Positions 10,670 through 21,054 of a stretch of DNA of 64,000 nucleotides are shown piece by piece; the first letter of the stretch is position 1; the number at the start of each line of letters is the position of its first letter. Below the pieces are notes generated by a model that was not told where the DNA came from, did not search any database, and saw nothing but the letters and a program-made list of their open reading frames with translations. The translations under genes and the position numbers were made by a program. Source of the DNA: Poecilobothrus nobilitatus (taxonomy: Eukaryota; Arthropoda; Insecta; Diptera; Dolichopodidae); contig OX352773.1 of the NCBI GenBank assembly GCA_947095535.1, forward strand, positions 106,933,685 to 106,997,684, given 5' to 3'.

Positions 10670-12715
10670 CTACTTGCTGTGCGTGTTAATAGTTGGCAGT
10701 TTAAATTTGTTACACAAAATCACTTTAAAAAAGTTTTGTTCACAAGATCACTTCAAAAATTTCTAATGTTCCAATAGTTTATAAAGTTTTTTATTCAACC
10801 AAGAAATTTTTTTTAATTATTTATTTTGAATCTGTTATTGATTTGTTTTAATTTACACAAAAATTTCATATGTAAAATGTTATTTAGTTCATTTTAAATT
10901 TTTTATAGTTTGTAATTAGTTAAACTTTATTCCTTCAGGTCTAGTTAATAATTAATTTACAAAAACGTTCTTTTACAATATTTGGCAAATTCTACTTGCA
11001 TTTTTGCTGACGCAAACATATGTTTGTTACACGTGACTTTTATTTCCCGGGTAAATATATGTTTATTACTCGTTTGAATTTGTTTCCCAGGTAAACAAAT
11101 TATAATTCGGCAGTTTAATAACTTTTTAATAAAAATTGCAAAATTATTTTGAATTGATGAGAAATAAGTTTTAATTTGTTTCCTAGGTAAATAAATGATG
11201 ATTCAACAGGTTAATAACTTTTCAATAAAAATCTTCTCTTTCGTTTTTTTATATCTCCAAAAATTTATATAATATATTATATTCTCTTGATGATCGCGCG
11301 AAATGCAAACTGTACAATTTTTGTTAGCAGATTCAATATTATTAATGTTACGTTTGTTTTGTATTTGTTTACAGTTTTTATTGCCTTTACTTCTAATATT
11401 TTGAATGAACCTACATATGTACATTATTTCTAGATGTATGTTAGCTATCTTTCCTGTAAACTTAAATTCATAAATTATAAATCCCGTTTTTTCTATATTA
11501 CTTAAATTGTTCTGTCAAATAAACAAAAGTGTCAAATTACAATTCTTACATTTATATATTTTTTCTTCATATAATTTTTACTGTCGCATAATTGCAACTA
11601 GTTATTTCCAACTGTACAAAATATAATAAAATATTATCCAACTGTACAAATTATTTATAAAATAAAAGTACAACTATAATTGGGTCGACTGAGTAAAGTT
11701 TATAGATATAAAACATAAAATTATTTAAATTAGCTGTCAATACAACATTATGTTTTAAATTAAGTTATTATGTAAATTAAAAAATTAAGTTAAAGTAAAT
11801 TATTGTGCTTTTTTTATTTATTTTTTTCTTTTCGGTGCTTGTGAATCTAAATTTGGCTCAGTCGGTATAACTGCCGACGGTAAAACACCTTTCTGCATCT
11901 CGTAATTGAAAAAATTCTCTATTTTTAATGGATATGATTATTTTATTATTTATCCAACAGTTTAATCTAGACATGCATGAGCGAGTTCTAGTTGAATCTG
12001 ATTTGACTCTTTTTAGTATTTCAATTAATGTTTCAATTTTTACTTTCGTTAACCGATTTGTGGCGATTTAGTCATGTTCCGATAGTCAACCACGTTGTAG
12101 TTAGTTAATACGATACCATTAATATCTTAATGACTTTATGCTCAAACGCCGCTATACACTTAGCTCAACATTAATATTAAGTATCTTGTTCCAGAGATTG
12201 GTGATCGCGTCGTCGATTAATGTGGCTGGTTTGTAGTTCTGGTAGCATTCATGTTATCAAGGATGTTAATAATACCGGCTGTAGTACTCTATGTCGTATC
12301 AATGTATTTAATAGACATGCAATATTTTTTCAACAAGTTAATATTTGTATCACCAACAAAAATGATGTTGTGATAGTCATCGATTATGTTCTCCATAAAT
12401 TGATCCATAAGCCGAAGTTTCGTGTTTGCCACCGCATTTACCACATTTTGTTTCTGAATAACATTTGACTTGAAAATAGCCGTAGTCACTGCATTTACTA
12501 CATCTAGGTGCATAATAATGTTTATTAACGTAATGGCTCCGCCACCCAACGTTAATATAAGTGTTGATAATTTTGTTAAATGTCGACTTCTTACATTCAA
12601 TAATGTACCTGTAGCTGATTGCCATACTTCTTCTTGTAAATAATTTTGCATTCGTCGGTGTTATCTACATTTGCATTTTGCGCTATTACTCATTCCATCA
12701 GCAGGATATCTGATT
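10670..12715. repeat. Segmental repeat, left copy of a pair offset by about 12.1 kb
   Basis: This stretch is nearly identical to 22780-24830. Shared peculiarities include TTGGCTCAGTCGGTATAACTGCC in place of the GCGCAG form, GTCGACTGAGTAAAG with a missing tetranucleotide, and the same antisense LINE segment. The matching frames at 12220 and 24336 are offset by exactly 12116 bp. The errantivirus (6.86 kb) and about 3 kb of array lie between the copies. Confidence 0.8.
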
Positions 12716-13190
12716 CAAATTCTTCTTCAACGCGTGTTAATCTTATTCTGGGCTCCTTATTTTCGTATCATTGTTGTGTACTCGTCATCCTTTATTTTTC
12801 CTAGCTCCGCTTTCAAAATGTCATCGTTAGGAGACAACCCATGTTTGATAATAACTCCTCCAATTTTTTTGTGGAACGAATATCTGCAACTGATAATCTT
12901 AGTTTAGCCAGATGAATGTGCTACTAAATTTTTTGAATTGCAACACCTGGTTTAGAATCTCTATTTATTGGCTTAAGAAAATATTTTGGATATTTGGGTT
13001 ACTTTTTCGCATCTTAAGCTTAGCCAGATTCGCATAGGGAGGCATTGCAGTTGTTTCGCTTTGAATTTGTACTTGATCCGCTATACCTATAATTTTTTCT
13101 CTAGTCCCTCCAGCTTCTTGATCAAAACCTCCCGCCTATCTGACATCTCATCGACCATATAATTTCTTTGAAAAGTTTTATTTTTATTGA
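12190..13190 (-). pseudogene. LINE ORF1 and endonuclease scrap, most complete copy
   Basis: From 13160 on the minus strand an N-terminal MVDEMSDRREVLIKKLEGL is followed by a one-base slip in an A run and then the segment QVQIQSETTAMP. The middle domain follows, then the zinc knuckles (CSKCSDYGYFQVKC, CGKCGGKHE, near 12455-12530), and then the endonuclease-like FVGDTNINLLKK near 12335-12370. A last segment reads VNILDNMNATRTTNQP, as in the LINE endonuclease region after GDxNIDLL. At least three frame changes separate these parts. Confidence 0.7.
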
Positions 13191-14191
13191 AATTTTAAAA
13201 GACTTATGCAAAAAGGAAAAGTGTTAATATGGAATAAGGAATTTTTTCTTACGTATTTATAAAATTAATTTCTACAAAATATTTATATTACAATTTGAAT
13301 ATTTATTTTCAAAGCTTTTTGAATATTTTCTAAATTAAAAATTTTACTTATTCGAAGGAAAAAAAACGAAAAAATTAAATGAAAAGGAAAAAGTTTTTAA
13401 AAATAATAAAAACAGGAAAATTTATTAATTGAATAATATTTCCTTTTTTCTACTTGCTGTGCGTGTTACCAGTTGGCAGTTTAAATTTATTACACAAAAT
13501 CACTTTAGAAAAGTTTTGTTCACAAGATTACTTCAAAAATTTCTAATGTTTCAATAGTTTATAAAGTTTTTTATTCAACCAGGAAATTTTTTTTTAATTA
13601 TATATTTTTAATCTGTTATTGGTTTGTTTAAATTTACACAAAAATTTCATATGTAAAATGTTATTTAGTTCATTTTAAATTTTTTATAGTTTGTAATTAG
13701 TTAAACTTTATTCCTTCAGGTCTAATTCATAATTATTTTACAAACTATAAAAAATGAATTGCCATACTTCTTAAAATGTTATTTAGTTCATTTTACATTT
13801 TTTATAGTTTGTACTTAGTTAAACTTTATTCCTTCAGGTCTAATTAATAATTAATTTACAAAAATGTTCTTTTACAATATTTGGCAAATTCTACTTGCAT
13901 TTATGCTCACGCAAACATATGTTTGTTACACGTGACTTTTATTTCCCAGGTAAACATATGTTTGTTACGCGTTTGAATTTGTTTCCCAGGTAAATAATTA
14001 TTCGACAGGTTAATAACTTTTTAATAAAAATTGCAAAATTATTTTGAATTGATGAGAAATAAGTTTTAATTTGTTTCCTAGATAAATAAATGATGATTCG
14101 GCAGGCTAATAACTTTTCAATAAAAATCTTTTCTTTCGTTTTTTTATGTCTCCAAAAATTTATATAAAATATTATATTCTCTTGTTGATCG

Positions 14192-14639
14192 TAATTATAC
14201 AATTATCATAAAAAAAATTATAATTTAGATTATTATTCAAATTAAAACACTATAGTAATTAAATTTTAATATTTATTTATTTACTTCCCGTCTTACAATT
14301 TCAGTTGCGGTCTTAAGACTAAATTTTATATTTTACAATTGGTTTTTATAAATTACAAAATTAGCAAAATAAGCAAAATTACAATATATTGAACTTGTTT
14401 GCCAAATATTACTTTCTTACAAAAATATGCTACGTTTATTTAATTGATTACATTTACACGTTTTTAACTTAAGTTCAATAAAGCATTATTTAGATTAATT
14501 CATTTAAAATATCCAATTACAATTTAAGTTTAATAAAATATTATTTAAGTTCATTTAAGTTCAATAATTTACATTTTTACTTCAATATTATTTATTAGGT
14601 CATTAATCTTATTATCAAAGGTGGAGTTTACTAACGTAA
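14192..14639 (-). repeat. 3' LTR of the errantivirus
   Basis: This 448-bp sequence matches 20602-21054 at about 98%. In element orientation it begins TTACGTTAGTAAACTCC after the polypurine tract and ends GATAATTGTATAATTA. The env stop codon (14631-14633) lies inside it. The host flank TTGTTGATCG follows immediately on the left. Confidence 0.92.
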
Positions 14640-16154
14640 CACCTCCCTCACAAGATTTAGATGGCTAAATTCTATTTTAAGATTTTTTTTCTTAACATAA
14701 AAAATTAAAAATATTGTTATTCCAAAAAATATAATTGTTGACAACAAAGTTAAAGAAAAGTTAAAAATTTTATGATCATTTAAGTTACTTATTTCTTTTA
14801 TATTCTTTTCTTGATTTAAAATAATTTCTTCAAAAGTAATATTTGTTTGATTTATTTTGAAATTTAAGGTTTTTTCAATTGGAACTACAAATCTGTTAAC
14901 AATTTTATTCATATTATTACTAAAATTTTTATTGTCAATCTGGATTGAACAATTTTGAAAATTTATAAAATAATTACCATTTAGGACGATTTTTCGTTCG
15001 TCACATGAACTATTTAATGTTTTATTTTTAATATTGTTTATTATTAAAATATCATCATCTATTTCAATAAATTCTTCTTTCTTATTTACTATAAATTTAC
15101 AATTTTTCTTGAAAACACAGTTTTTACTTAATTTTAAATTTTTTAAAGTTACTTCTTTTTCAAAAGTGAAACTTTTATTTGCATATTCTATTATAAAATC
15201 CATATTTTCATCTATTTGTTTGTAATTTGAATTAGTTATTGGTATTAATAATTTTTTACTTATTTCTATAAAATTTTTTGGAAATTTAATGACAAAAATC
15301 AGTGATTCATTACAATATTTTGCAAAGCCTAAACGTATGTTAGCTAGTCTTTTTGAATCGATAGAATAAGTTTTGATTTCATCAGTTGAAAGAATGCTTG
15401 GATGAATTAAACCATTTCTACTTGCGACTAAGTTATCTTGAATCATGTCAATTTGTCTGTTTATAAAGTCAATTTTTATCATTTGTTCAAGGAAAAAGTT
15501 TTTCAAGTAAATTTCTTCTTCAATTTGATTTAATCTATTTAAAATAATTTGTCTATCTGATTCGATAGCATTTTTGATAAGTGAAAATGATTTATTAAAG
15601 TATTCGTTAATTTGGATTTGTTGATTAAAGTTATCAGATATAAGTTTGTCGTTATTTGTATATGCTTTTAAGCGTTCTTCGATGTTTTGTCTGTCGGAGT
15701 CGTCCATAGTACCAAAAGTCCATTTTAACATTGTGCCTCCTACATTTACAATTCCTCTTTTTTGTCTGTTTGGTATGATCGTTTTAATTCGGTTCTTCAT
15801 ATTGTCAATTTGGTTTAAGGCCAGTTCCTTATTTAAATTTGATTTGATGGAGTTAATATTTTCCTCTAAGTCATTAATTATTTCTAAAATTTCGTATGAA
15901 TGAATAATATGTAAAACAATATTATAACTTTCTACAAATTCTACAATATCTGTTAGAATTTTTGTATATCCTAATTCTGAATTTACTTTGTCAATTATAA
16001 GCGTTCCATTAGTTAGTTGTATTGTCATGAGCAGAATTGATAATATCAGTATTACCTGTAAATTTTTAAGGTCTTTTAATATTTGATTGGTGAATATTTT
16101 GTAAGTTATGTTTCGAAACGGAACAGTTGTTCTATGTGTCTTACCGCTTTGCAA
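14631..16154 (-). CDS. env: Errantivirus envelope protein (baculovirus F-like), intact frame
   Basis: This 507-residue frame has no stop. A hydrophobic segment at about 33-47 could be a signal peptide. A furin-type site RQKR lies at 130-133 and is followed by a Gly-rich fusion-peptide-like segment beginning GIVNVGG at 134, the arrangement seen in insect errantiviral and baculoviral F-type proteins. Helical, Asn-rich segments follow. A single membrane anchor lies near 465-487 (LLSTIIFFGITIFLIFYV), then a short basic tail. Several NxS/T sites occur after residue 180. The ATG at 16152-16154 lies inside the integrase 3' end in another frame; errantiviral env is normally made from a spliced mRNA, so the true N-terminus may differ. 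It is the only open major gene of this element. Confidence 0.9.
   Translation of the reverse strand: MQSGKTHRTTVPFRNITYKIFTNQILKDLKNLQVILILSILLMTIQLTNGTLIIDKVNSELGYTKILTDIVEFVESYNIVLHIIHSYEILEIINDLEENINSIKSNLNKELALNQIDNMKNRIKTIIPNRQKRGIVNVGGTMLKWTFGTMDDSDRQNIEERLKAYTNNDKLISDNFNQQIQINEYFNKSFSLIKNAIESDRQIILNRLNQIEEEIYLKNFFLEQMIKIDFINRQIDMIQDNLVASRNGLIHPSILSTDEIKTYSIDSKRLANIRLGFAKYCNESLIFVIKFPKNFIEISKKLLIPITNSNYKQIDENMDFIIEYANKSFTFEKEVTLKNLKLSKNCVFKKNCKFIVNKKEEFIEIDDDILIINNIKNKTLNSSCDERKIVLNGNYFINFQNCSIQIDNKNFSNNMNKIVNRFVVPIEKTLNFKINQTNITFEEIILNQEKNIKEISNLNDHKIFNFSLTLLSTIIFFGITIFLIFYVKKKNLKIEFSHLNLVREVLR
14640..14651 (-). other. Polypurine tract (plus-strand primer)
   Basis: GTGAGGGAGGTG on the minus strand abuts the 3' LTR, where reverse transcription would prime the plus strand. 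The tract also encodes the last residues of Env (REVLR and stop run through it into the LTR). Confidence 0.8.
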
Positions 16155-16876
16155 TTTTTTATGAATCCTTGTTCCCTTTTTTCAATGTAGTTTTCGCGAG
16201 TTTGATTAATTTTATTAATAATTTTATCTTTTGTTCTTTCAATTCTTTCGTAAATAATATTATGGTTAATTTTATGTTCCTGGACTTCAAAGGGAGTTTC
16301 TTTAATTGTTGAATGATAGGTATTATTATAAAATTTTACAGCTTTTAACATTTGTATTCTTATTGGGAGTTTTTCGTCAAGGTTTAATGTTCTAACTCGT
16401 TCAGTTATAGTATTATTGAAGCGTTCAATGTCAGAGTTACCGCTATGTGAATTTGGTTTTGTAACGTGAAATTCTATATTTTCTTCGTTACAAAAATTTT
16501 TTACGTTCTGAGTATTAAACTCATTGTCAAAAACGAATTTTTTATTGTTCCTTTAATAGCCAAATATTGTCTCAATTTTTCTGTAATTGTAGAGGAATTT
16601 CGATCCTCTAAATGAAAGCAAGTAGCATGTTTAGAAAATTTGTCGATAAAGTTAATAAAGGCATTTTTGCTATTTACATATGTATCTACGTGGATAATTT
16701 CTCCTGTAGTTTTAGGTGTTTCAGTTATATGAAATTTTTTCTTTACTGGGTTTCTGTCATATTTGCCAGCAGTGCAAATATCACAATTATTTATTATTTT
16801 GTGAACAAAAAGTTTAAGATCTGGATGATAAATTTTACTTTTAATACCTTCATATGACCACCCCAGAATGACCTAA
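16106..16876 (-). pseudogene. Errantivirus integrase region of pol, frameshifted
   Basis: The integrase follows the pol stop at 16877 in two further frames. The first holds a zinc-binding remnant (NNCDICTAGKYDRNP near 16765-16810), then IIHVDTY near 16684 with the first catalytic Asp, and FIDKFSKHATCF. The second, from about 16550, holds FVFDNEF with the second Asp and SDIERFNN with the Glu (DDE triad), ending in the intact frame to 16106. Three lesions are seen: the TAA at 16877-16879, a one-base slip in GGGGTGG near 16860, and another in the A run near 16540. The 3' end overlaps env by 49 bp. Confidence 0.85.
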
Positions 16877-19279
16877 TTAATTTTTGTGAAACATAGATAT
16901 TTTTTTTTTTAAAGTTTCATCTTCTACGATATCTTCTGCGAAGTAATAACATTTTAGAAATTTTATCTTTTCATTCTGAGAGAAAAGGTTTATAATCACT
17001 TGTTGTAATATATTATACTCGTGATCATTAACTTCTGAAAAGATTCCCACTCTCCCTTTTGAAATATATCTTCGTAGAATATCTGCGGTGTTATTATTAT
17101 TTAAATCATTTATATCAATGAAAATTCTTCTATTTTTAAATATTGATTCGAATTCTTTTTCTTTTTTTTCTTTTAATATTAATTGAGTTCTAAATCTATT
17201 TACAACTGTTTGAAGTATAGGTATATGGTCTTCGGAATTTTCTTCTTGAGAGTGTACTGTCTGATTTTCAATTGAGTCGTTTAGTAAGTTAATTGCGGTT
17301 AAAGAATCGGTTCTATTTTCTAAATCTATATATAAGTCTGAGAAGTCTAAATTATAAGTTTCTAAAGTGTCATTTAATTCTGGATTTTGAAGTGAATTTA
17401 TTTCTTTTGTTTCTGTATTTATACGGTCCAAAAAATCTGCGATGTTATTGTCTTTTCCTTTTATATAGTCTATTTTCATGTCGTATTCACCTAAAGAGAT
17501 GAGCCATCTTTGTAGCCTAGGGTTTATGTCCTTACCCGTATACTTGGCGTGAAGCCACTTGATAGGCTGATGGTCTGTTTGTACGTCAAACTCTTTTCCA
17601 AATAGATAGGGTCGAAAATATTTTGTACCCCATACAATTCCTAAAACTTCTTTCTCTATAGTTGAATAATTTTTCTCGTGGTCATTCAAAGTTCTAGAAG
17701 CATAAGATATTGGATGACCATCCTGAGGAAGAACTGCTCCAAGAGAAAAATTACTTGCGTCTGTTATTAATTTAAATCTTTTGTTAAAATCCGGATATTT
17801 TAAAATAGGGTGGTTCGTTATAATGTCTTTAAGTTTTTCGTAGGCTGTTATGTAATTCGGATCATTCAAGTTTATTTTCGCGTTTTTCTTTAGATACCTT
17901 GTTATTGGATATGCAATTTTTGCGTAATCCTTTATGAATTTTCTATAGTAGCCAGTCATTCCTAGAAATCTTTTAATCTGTTTAACTGTCGTTGGTAATT
18001 TCAGTTCTTGAATAGCAGATATTTTGTTCGGATTGGGTTTTACACCTTGTGGTGTTAAGATGTGACCCAGAAATTCGGTTTGTTTCTTTAAAAAATTACA
18101 TTTGTCAATTTGAATTTTTAGACCGGCATTTTTTAGTCGGTCGAAAACCTTTTTTATGTCATTTATATGTTCTTCTAAAGAGGTACTAAAGATGAGAATA
18201 TCATCTAAATAGACCACACAAATTTTGTTTATTAAATCTTTTAAAACGAAATTCATTAATCTTTGAAATGTTGAGGGCGCATTTTTGAGACCAAATGGCA
18301 TCCTCAAATATTCAAAGTGACTGAATGGTGTAGAGAAAGCGGTCTTGTTTCTGTCTTCGGGTTTCACCGGAATTTGGTGAAATACCTTGGCCAAATCTAG
18401 AGTTGAGAAATATTGCGATTTACCAAGTTTATCTAATATTCCGTCAATATTAGGAATCGGAAACTTGTCACTGATTGTGACAGCGTTCAGCTTCCTATAG
18501 TCTATAACAATACGCCACTTTTTCTTACCGGAATTGTCCAATTTTTTTGGAACAATCCACAAAGGGCTGTTATAGGGAGAACTACTATGTTGGATGATGT
18601 TTTGTTCCAACATCTCCTTAATTTGACGCTCAATTTCATTTTCATGTACCCTTTGTACCCTGTACCGGTATATTTTACAGTATATAGGGTTACTAGTTGT
18701 TGTTATAATTTCATGGGCAACTTCATGAGTTGAAGAGAGCCGATCCCCCTCTTTAAAAAATAAATTATTATATTGTTTAAGAATTTTTAAAGGATGGTAT
18801 TTTTCCTCGCTATTTAAGTAATCAAGACTTAATTGATCGATATTACTATTTTCAAGGTTACATATTTCGTTAATAATAAAGTATTTATCTTCCTTTTTGT
18901 AATAGATTTTGGAATTATTTATTTCAATATTTTTGTTTCCGATGTCGATTTTTGCTTTAAGGGGTTCCAGAAAATTTAAGCCTATAATAGCATCATAATT
19001 ACGCTTTGGCAGTTCCATAATTTTCCAAGATAAAGTTCCGTCTTTACGAAATTCTTTGAGTATAGGAGTTATAATTTTTTTCAATACTTTTGAAATACCA
19101 TTAATGGTTGAGAAAAAAAGAGGTTTTTCTAAATTAATTAGTTCGTAATTATTTAAAATGTTTGGTTTAATTATACTGGTTTGAGAACCAGTATCAATTA
19201 AACAATTATTTTTTTTGTTTTCGATGGTCAAACTAATTATGGGGAGTTCTTTACCCGAGACTCTTTTATAAAATTTACG
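16877..19279 (-). CDS. pol: Errantivirus pol: protease, reverse transcriptase, RNase H
   Basis: The frame is open from just after a TGA at 19280-19282 to a TAA at 16877. There is no suitable ATG at its start, so it should be reached by frameshifting from gag. Counting from a TTG at 19231: aspartic protease LIDTGSQ with Asp 13 and the flap-side AIIGLNF at 81-87; RT about 175-390 with FSTLDLAKVFHQ (Asp 279) and the YLDD box at 341-344; RNase H about 485-602 with Asp 491, Glu 528, Asp 553 and Asp 599 (NNIADFLDR). All key residues of these three enzymes are present. The integrase that should follow in frame is cut off by the terminal stop. Confidence 0.92.
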   Translation of the reverse strand, partial: RKFYKRVSGKELPIISLTIENKKNNCLIDTGSQTSIIKPNILNNYELINLEKPLFFSTINGISKVLKKIITPILKEFRKDGTLSWKIMELPKRNYDAIIGLNFLEPLKAKIDIGNKNIEINNSKIYYKKEDKYFIINEICNLENSNIDQLSLDYLNSEEKYHPLKILKQYNNLFFKEGDRLSSTHEVAHEIITTTSNPIYCKIYRYRVQRVHENEIERQIKEMLEQNIIQHSSSPYNSPLWIVPKKLDNSGKKKWRIVIDYRKLNAVTISDKFPIPNIDGILDKLGKSQYFSTLDLAKVFHQIPVKPEDRNKTAFSTPFSHFEYLRMPFGLKNAPSTFQRLMNFVLKDLINKICVVYLDDILIFSTSLEEHINDIKKVFDRLKNAGLKIQIDKCNFLKKQTEFLGHILTPQGVKPNPNKISAIQELKLPTTVKQIKRFLGMTGYYRKFIKDYAKIAYPITRYLKKNAKINLNDPNYITAYEKLKDIITNHPILKYPDFNKRFKLITDASNFSLGAVLPQDGHPISYASRTLNDHEKNYSTIEKEVLGIVWGTKYFRPYLFGKEFDVQTDHQPIKWLHAKYTGKDINPRLQRWLISLGEYDMKIDYIKGKDNNIADFLDRINTETKEINSLQNPELNDTLETYNLDFSDLYIDLENRTDSLTAINLLNDSIENQTVHSQEENSEDHIPILQTVVNRFRTQLILKEKKEKEFESIFKNRRIFIDINDLNNNNTADILRRYISKGRVGIFSEVNDHEYNILQQVIINLFSQNEKIKFLKCYYFAEDIVEDETLKKKISMFHKN
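19270..19276 (-). promoter_or_regulatory. Candidate -1 ribosomal frameshift site A-AAT-TTT
   Basis: On the minus strand the heptamer AAATTTT fits X-XXY-YYZ in the frame that ends at the TAA at 19237-19239. A one-base backward slip there enters the protease frame, which opens at 19279. Ty3/gypsy and retroviral gag-pol junctions commonly use such sites. The upstream frame is not the frame of the 292-codon gag ORF, so gag must have changed frame in between. Confidence 0.55.
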
Positions 19280-19357
19280 TCACTCATTTCGACATTATCA
19301 ATGCCTAATTCCATTGGTTCTATGTCTGGATTATTATTTGTTGATTTTGATTAAGAA

Positions 19358-20236
19358 TTATATCTTTATTCTAGTATCTCTATTCTTAAAACCTTTATTT
19401 ATTCTATCATGATTAAAATTTTGAGAATTAAAATTTTTATTTTTATCATAAAAAAATTTTTTTTTATTATTACTATTATTGAGATTTGAAAAGTTTTTTC
19501 TATAATTATAATGAATCACTTCTTTTTCATCTAGTAAACATAAATCGTCAAAAACGTTAAATATTTCATTTAAAGACATTTTACTTTTTATATTAATACG
19601 ATAACTACCAGTTAACATATCTTTTATTATATCAACCAAGTTTTGATCATTACAACTTGGTTTATAATTTTCTGGTTTGTTGTCATCGTATTCGTACAAT
19701 TCGTTTAATTGACTATTAATAATCTTAACTTTACTAAATAGTTCTCTTAAATTACTAACCTTGAGATTTCTGCATTCGTCCATTAGTCTCTTATAACTCT
19801 GCCTTGGTCGGAATTCTGCTTTTAATTCACTTTTTACAGTATCCCAGGTCAAATTATCACCTAGTTGAATACATTTTTTTGGTTCTCCTTGTAATTTTTC
19901 TTTAAATACAATTTGTAGACCAAACTGCAACAGATGTACATTGTTTCCACATAGTGCTCCTACATTTTCTACGGCGTTGATAAATTCGTTTAAACTATAA
20001 TCGTTGTTTGCTGTGAAGGTTTTGATATTTTGGAATCTGTTAAGTATCTGATCCTCTGTTAAATTGAACCTTGTTTGCGGTATTTGTTGTCGCAAACTTT
20101 CTATTTCTTGTTGGTGTTGTAATTCCATAAAGCGGATTTGTTCTCTTAATTCTTCAATTTCTGCTGCCATATTATCTGCTGGTATATTTCTATTTTTGTC
20201 GAATGTTAACACTCTTTTTAATCTCATAAATTTCAC
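19358..20236 (-). CDS. gag: Errantivirus Gag, C-terminus probably lost by frameshift
   Basis: This is a 292-residue frame. A coiled-coil-like segment lies at about 23-50 (EIEELREQIRFMELQHQQEI), a capsid-like helical core at about 60-200, and an Asn/Lys/Phe-rich basic tail at about 245-292 in place of a CCHC knuckle, as is usual for errantiviral Gag. It ends at a TAA at 19358-19360. About 80 nt further on, another frame encodes an acidic stretch (MELGIDNVEMSD) leading into the slippery site, which looks like the real Gag C-terminus. An indel near 19340-19365 has therefore probably truncated Gag and uncoupled it from pol. Met 23 (MAAEIEEL) is an alternative start. Confidence 0.82.
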   Translation of the reverse strand: MKFMRLKRVLTFDKNRNIPADNMAAEIEELREQIRFMELQHQQEIESLRQQIPQTRFNLTEDQILNRFQNIKTFTANNDYSLNEFINAVENVGALCGNNVHLLQFGLQIVFKEKLQGEPKKCIQLGDNLTWDTVKSELKAEFRPRQSYKRLMDECRNLKVSNLRELFSKVKIINSQLNELYEYDDNKPENYKPSCNDQNLVDIIKDMLTGSYRINIKSKMSLNEIFNVFDDLCLLDEKEVIHYNYRKNFSNLNNSNNKKKFFYDKNKNFNSQNFNHDRINKGFKNRDTRIKI

Positions 20237-20572
20237 TTTTAATAATAATTGTTTATTTTTAAAACTGTTTTTATTATATTGATTTTATTACTAGATATAT
20301 TTTCATTTATTAAATTGTTTATGTATATAGATTTTTATATAGATAAATATATTTTTTGTTAATTTCTTTTTCCAATGTTTTTAATTTATTGATAGTAATG
20401 TGAGTTTTAATATAAAAAGTTATTATAGATGTTATATTAATTATTTATTTTATTAGATATTTTGTTTCTGCGCCGAAAACTGATTTTATAGTCGCGACTT
20501 CGTTTCAATATCTTATAAATCTTTATAATACAACGGTTCGTTTTACACACTGGATTCTTATTCTTTGGAAAA
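20237..20572 (-). other. Errantivirus leader between PBS and gag
   Basis: An AT-rich untranslated stretch of about 335 bp with no long frame. It would hold packaging and splice-donor signals, none of which I can identify with certainty. Confidence 0.6.
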
Positions 20573-20592
20573 GAATCCTACCGACTGCGCCA
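20573..20592 (-). other. Primer-binding site for tRNA-Ser
   Basis: TGGCGCAGTCGGTAGGATTC on the minus strand is complementary to the last 17 nt plus CCA of an insect tRNA-Ser (the AGA-type sequence ending ATCCTACCGACTGCG). It begins 9 nt inside the 5' LTR end. tRNA-Ser priming is known for part of the errantivirus group. Confidence 0.88.
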
Positions 20593-20601
20593 ATTAAATG
20601 A

Positions 20602-21054
20602 TAATTATACAATTATCATAAAAAAATAATAATTTAGATTATTATTCAAATTAAAACACTATAGTAATTAAATTTTAATATTTATTTATTTACTTCCCGT
20701 GTTACAATTTCAGTTGCAGTCTTAAGATTAAATTTTATATTTTACAATTGGTTTTTATAAATTACAAAATTAGCAAAATAAGCAAAATTACAATATATTG
20801 AACTTGTTTGCCAAATATTACTTTCGTACAAAAATATGCTACGTTTATTTAATTGATTACATTTACACGTTTTTAACTTAAATAAAACTTTGATAAAACA
20901 TTATTTAGATTAATTCATTTAAAATATCGAATTACAATTTAAGTTTAATAAAATATTATTTAAGTTCATTTAAGTTCAATAATTTACATTTTTACTTCAA
21001 TATTATTTATTAGGTCATTAATCTTATTATCAACGGTGGAGTTTACTAACGTAA
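20602..21054 (-). repeat. 5' LTR of the errantivirus
   Basis: This 453-bp sequence pairs with 14192-14639. The main differences are a rearranged 20-bp patch near 20880 (ATAAAACTTTGATAAAAC against GTTCAATAAAGC) and single-base changes. The host flank CGCGAAATTCAAACTG lies on its right. Confidence 0.92.

Larger units (their letters stand above)
1976..14191. repeat. Irregular array of the composite LTR-leader/LINE repeat, left part
   Basis: Apart from the inserted element at 6651-8432, this region consists of rearranged copies of one repeat family. Landmarks in order on the plus strand are: a purine-rich GAAAAGGAAAGG tract; CACAAAATCACTTTAG; palindromes AAACATATGTTT; a TATAATATATTATA palindrome; GATCGCGCGAAATTC; GTTATCTATCCTGTAAAC; a pyrimidine tract ending TTTTCTTTTCAG; TGGCGCAGTCGGTA; then antisense LINE scraps. 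The GTTATCTATCCTGTAAAC core occurs near 4078, 6277 and 11448. Copies are incomplete and joined at different points. Short open frames in the region are on the antisense LINE or are chance frames; none looks like a host gene. Confidence 0.85.
14192..21054 (-). mobile_element. Env-bearing Ty3/gypsy LTR retrotransposon (errantivirus)
   Basis: The full element is 6863 bp, transcribed leftward. In transcription order it has a 5' LTR, a tRNA-Ser PBS, a leader, gag, pol (protease, RT, RNase H, integrase), env, a polypurine tract and a 3' LTR. Gene order, the PBS and the fusion-protein-like Env place it among insect errantiviruses. Env is open; gag and pol are interrupted. The LTRs differ by roughly seven substitutions and a few indels, so the insertion is not very recent. 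The flanks rejoin as GATCG/CGCGAAATTC, exactly the sequence of uninterrupted array copies, so the insertion lies in the array core and no 4-bp target duplication is visible. Confidence 0.93.

Noticed and set aside
12220..12468. 82-codon plus-strand frame, repeated at 24336
   Set aside because: Antisense to the LINE endonuclease and knuckle scrap; identical in both places only because of the segmental repeat.
15034..15903. Plus-strand frames within env
   Set aside because: Antisense shadows of the open env gene.
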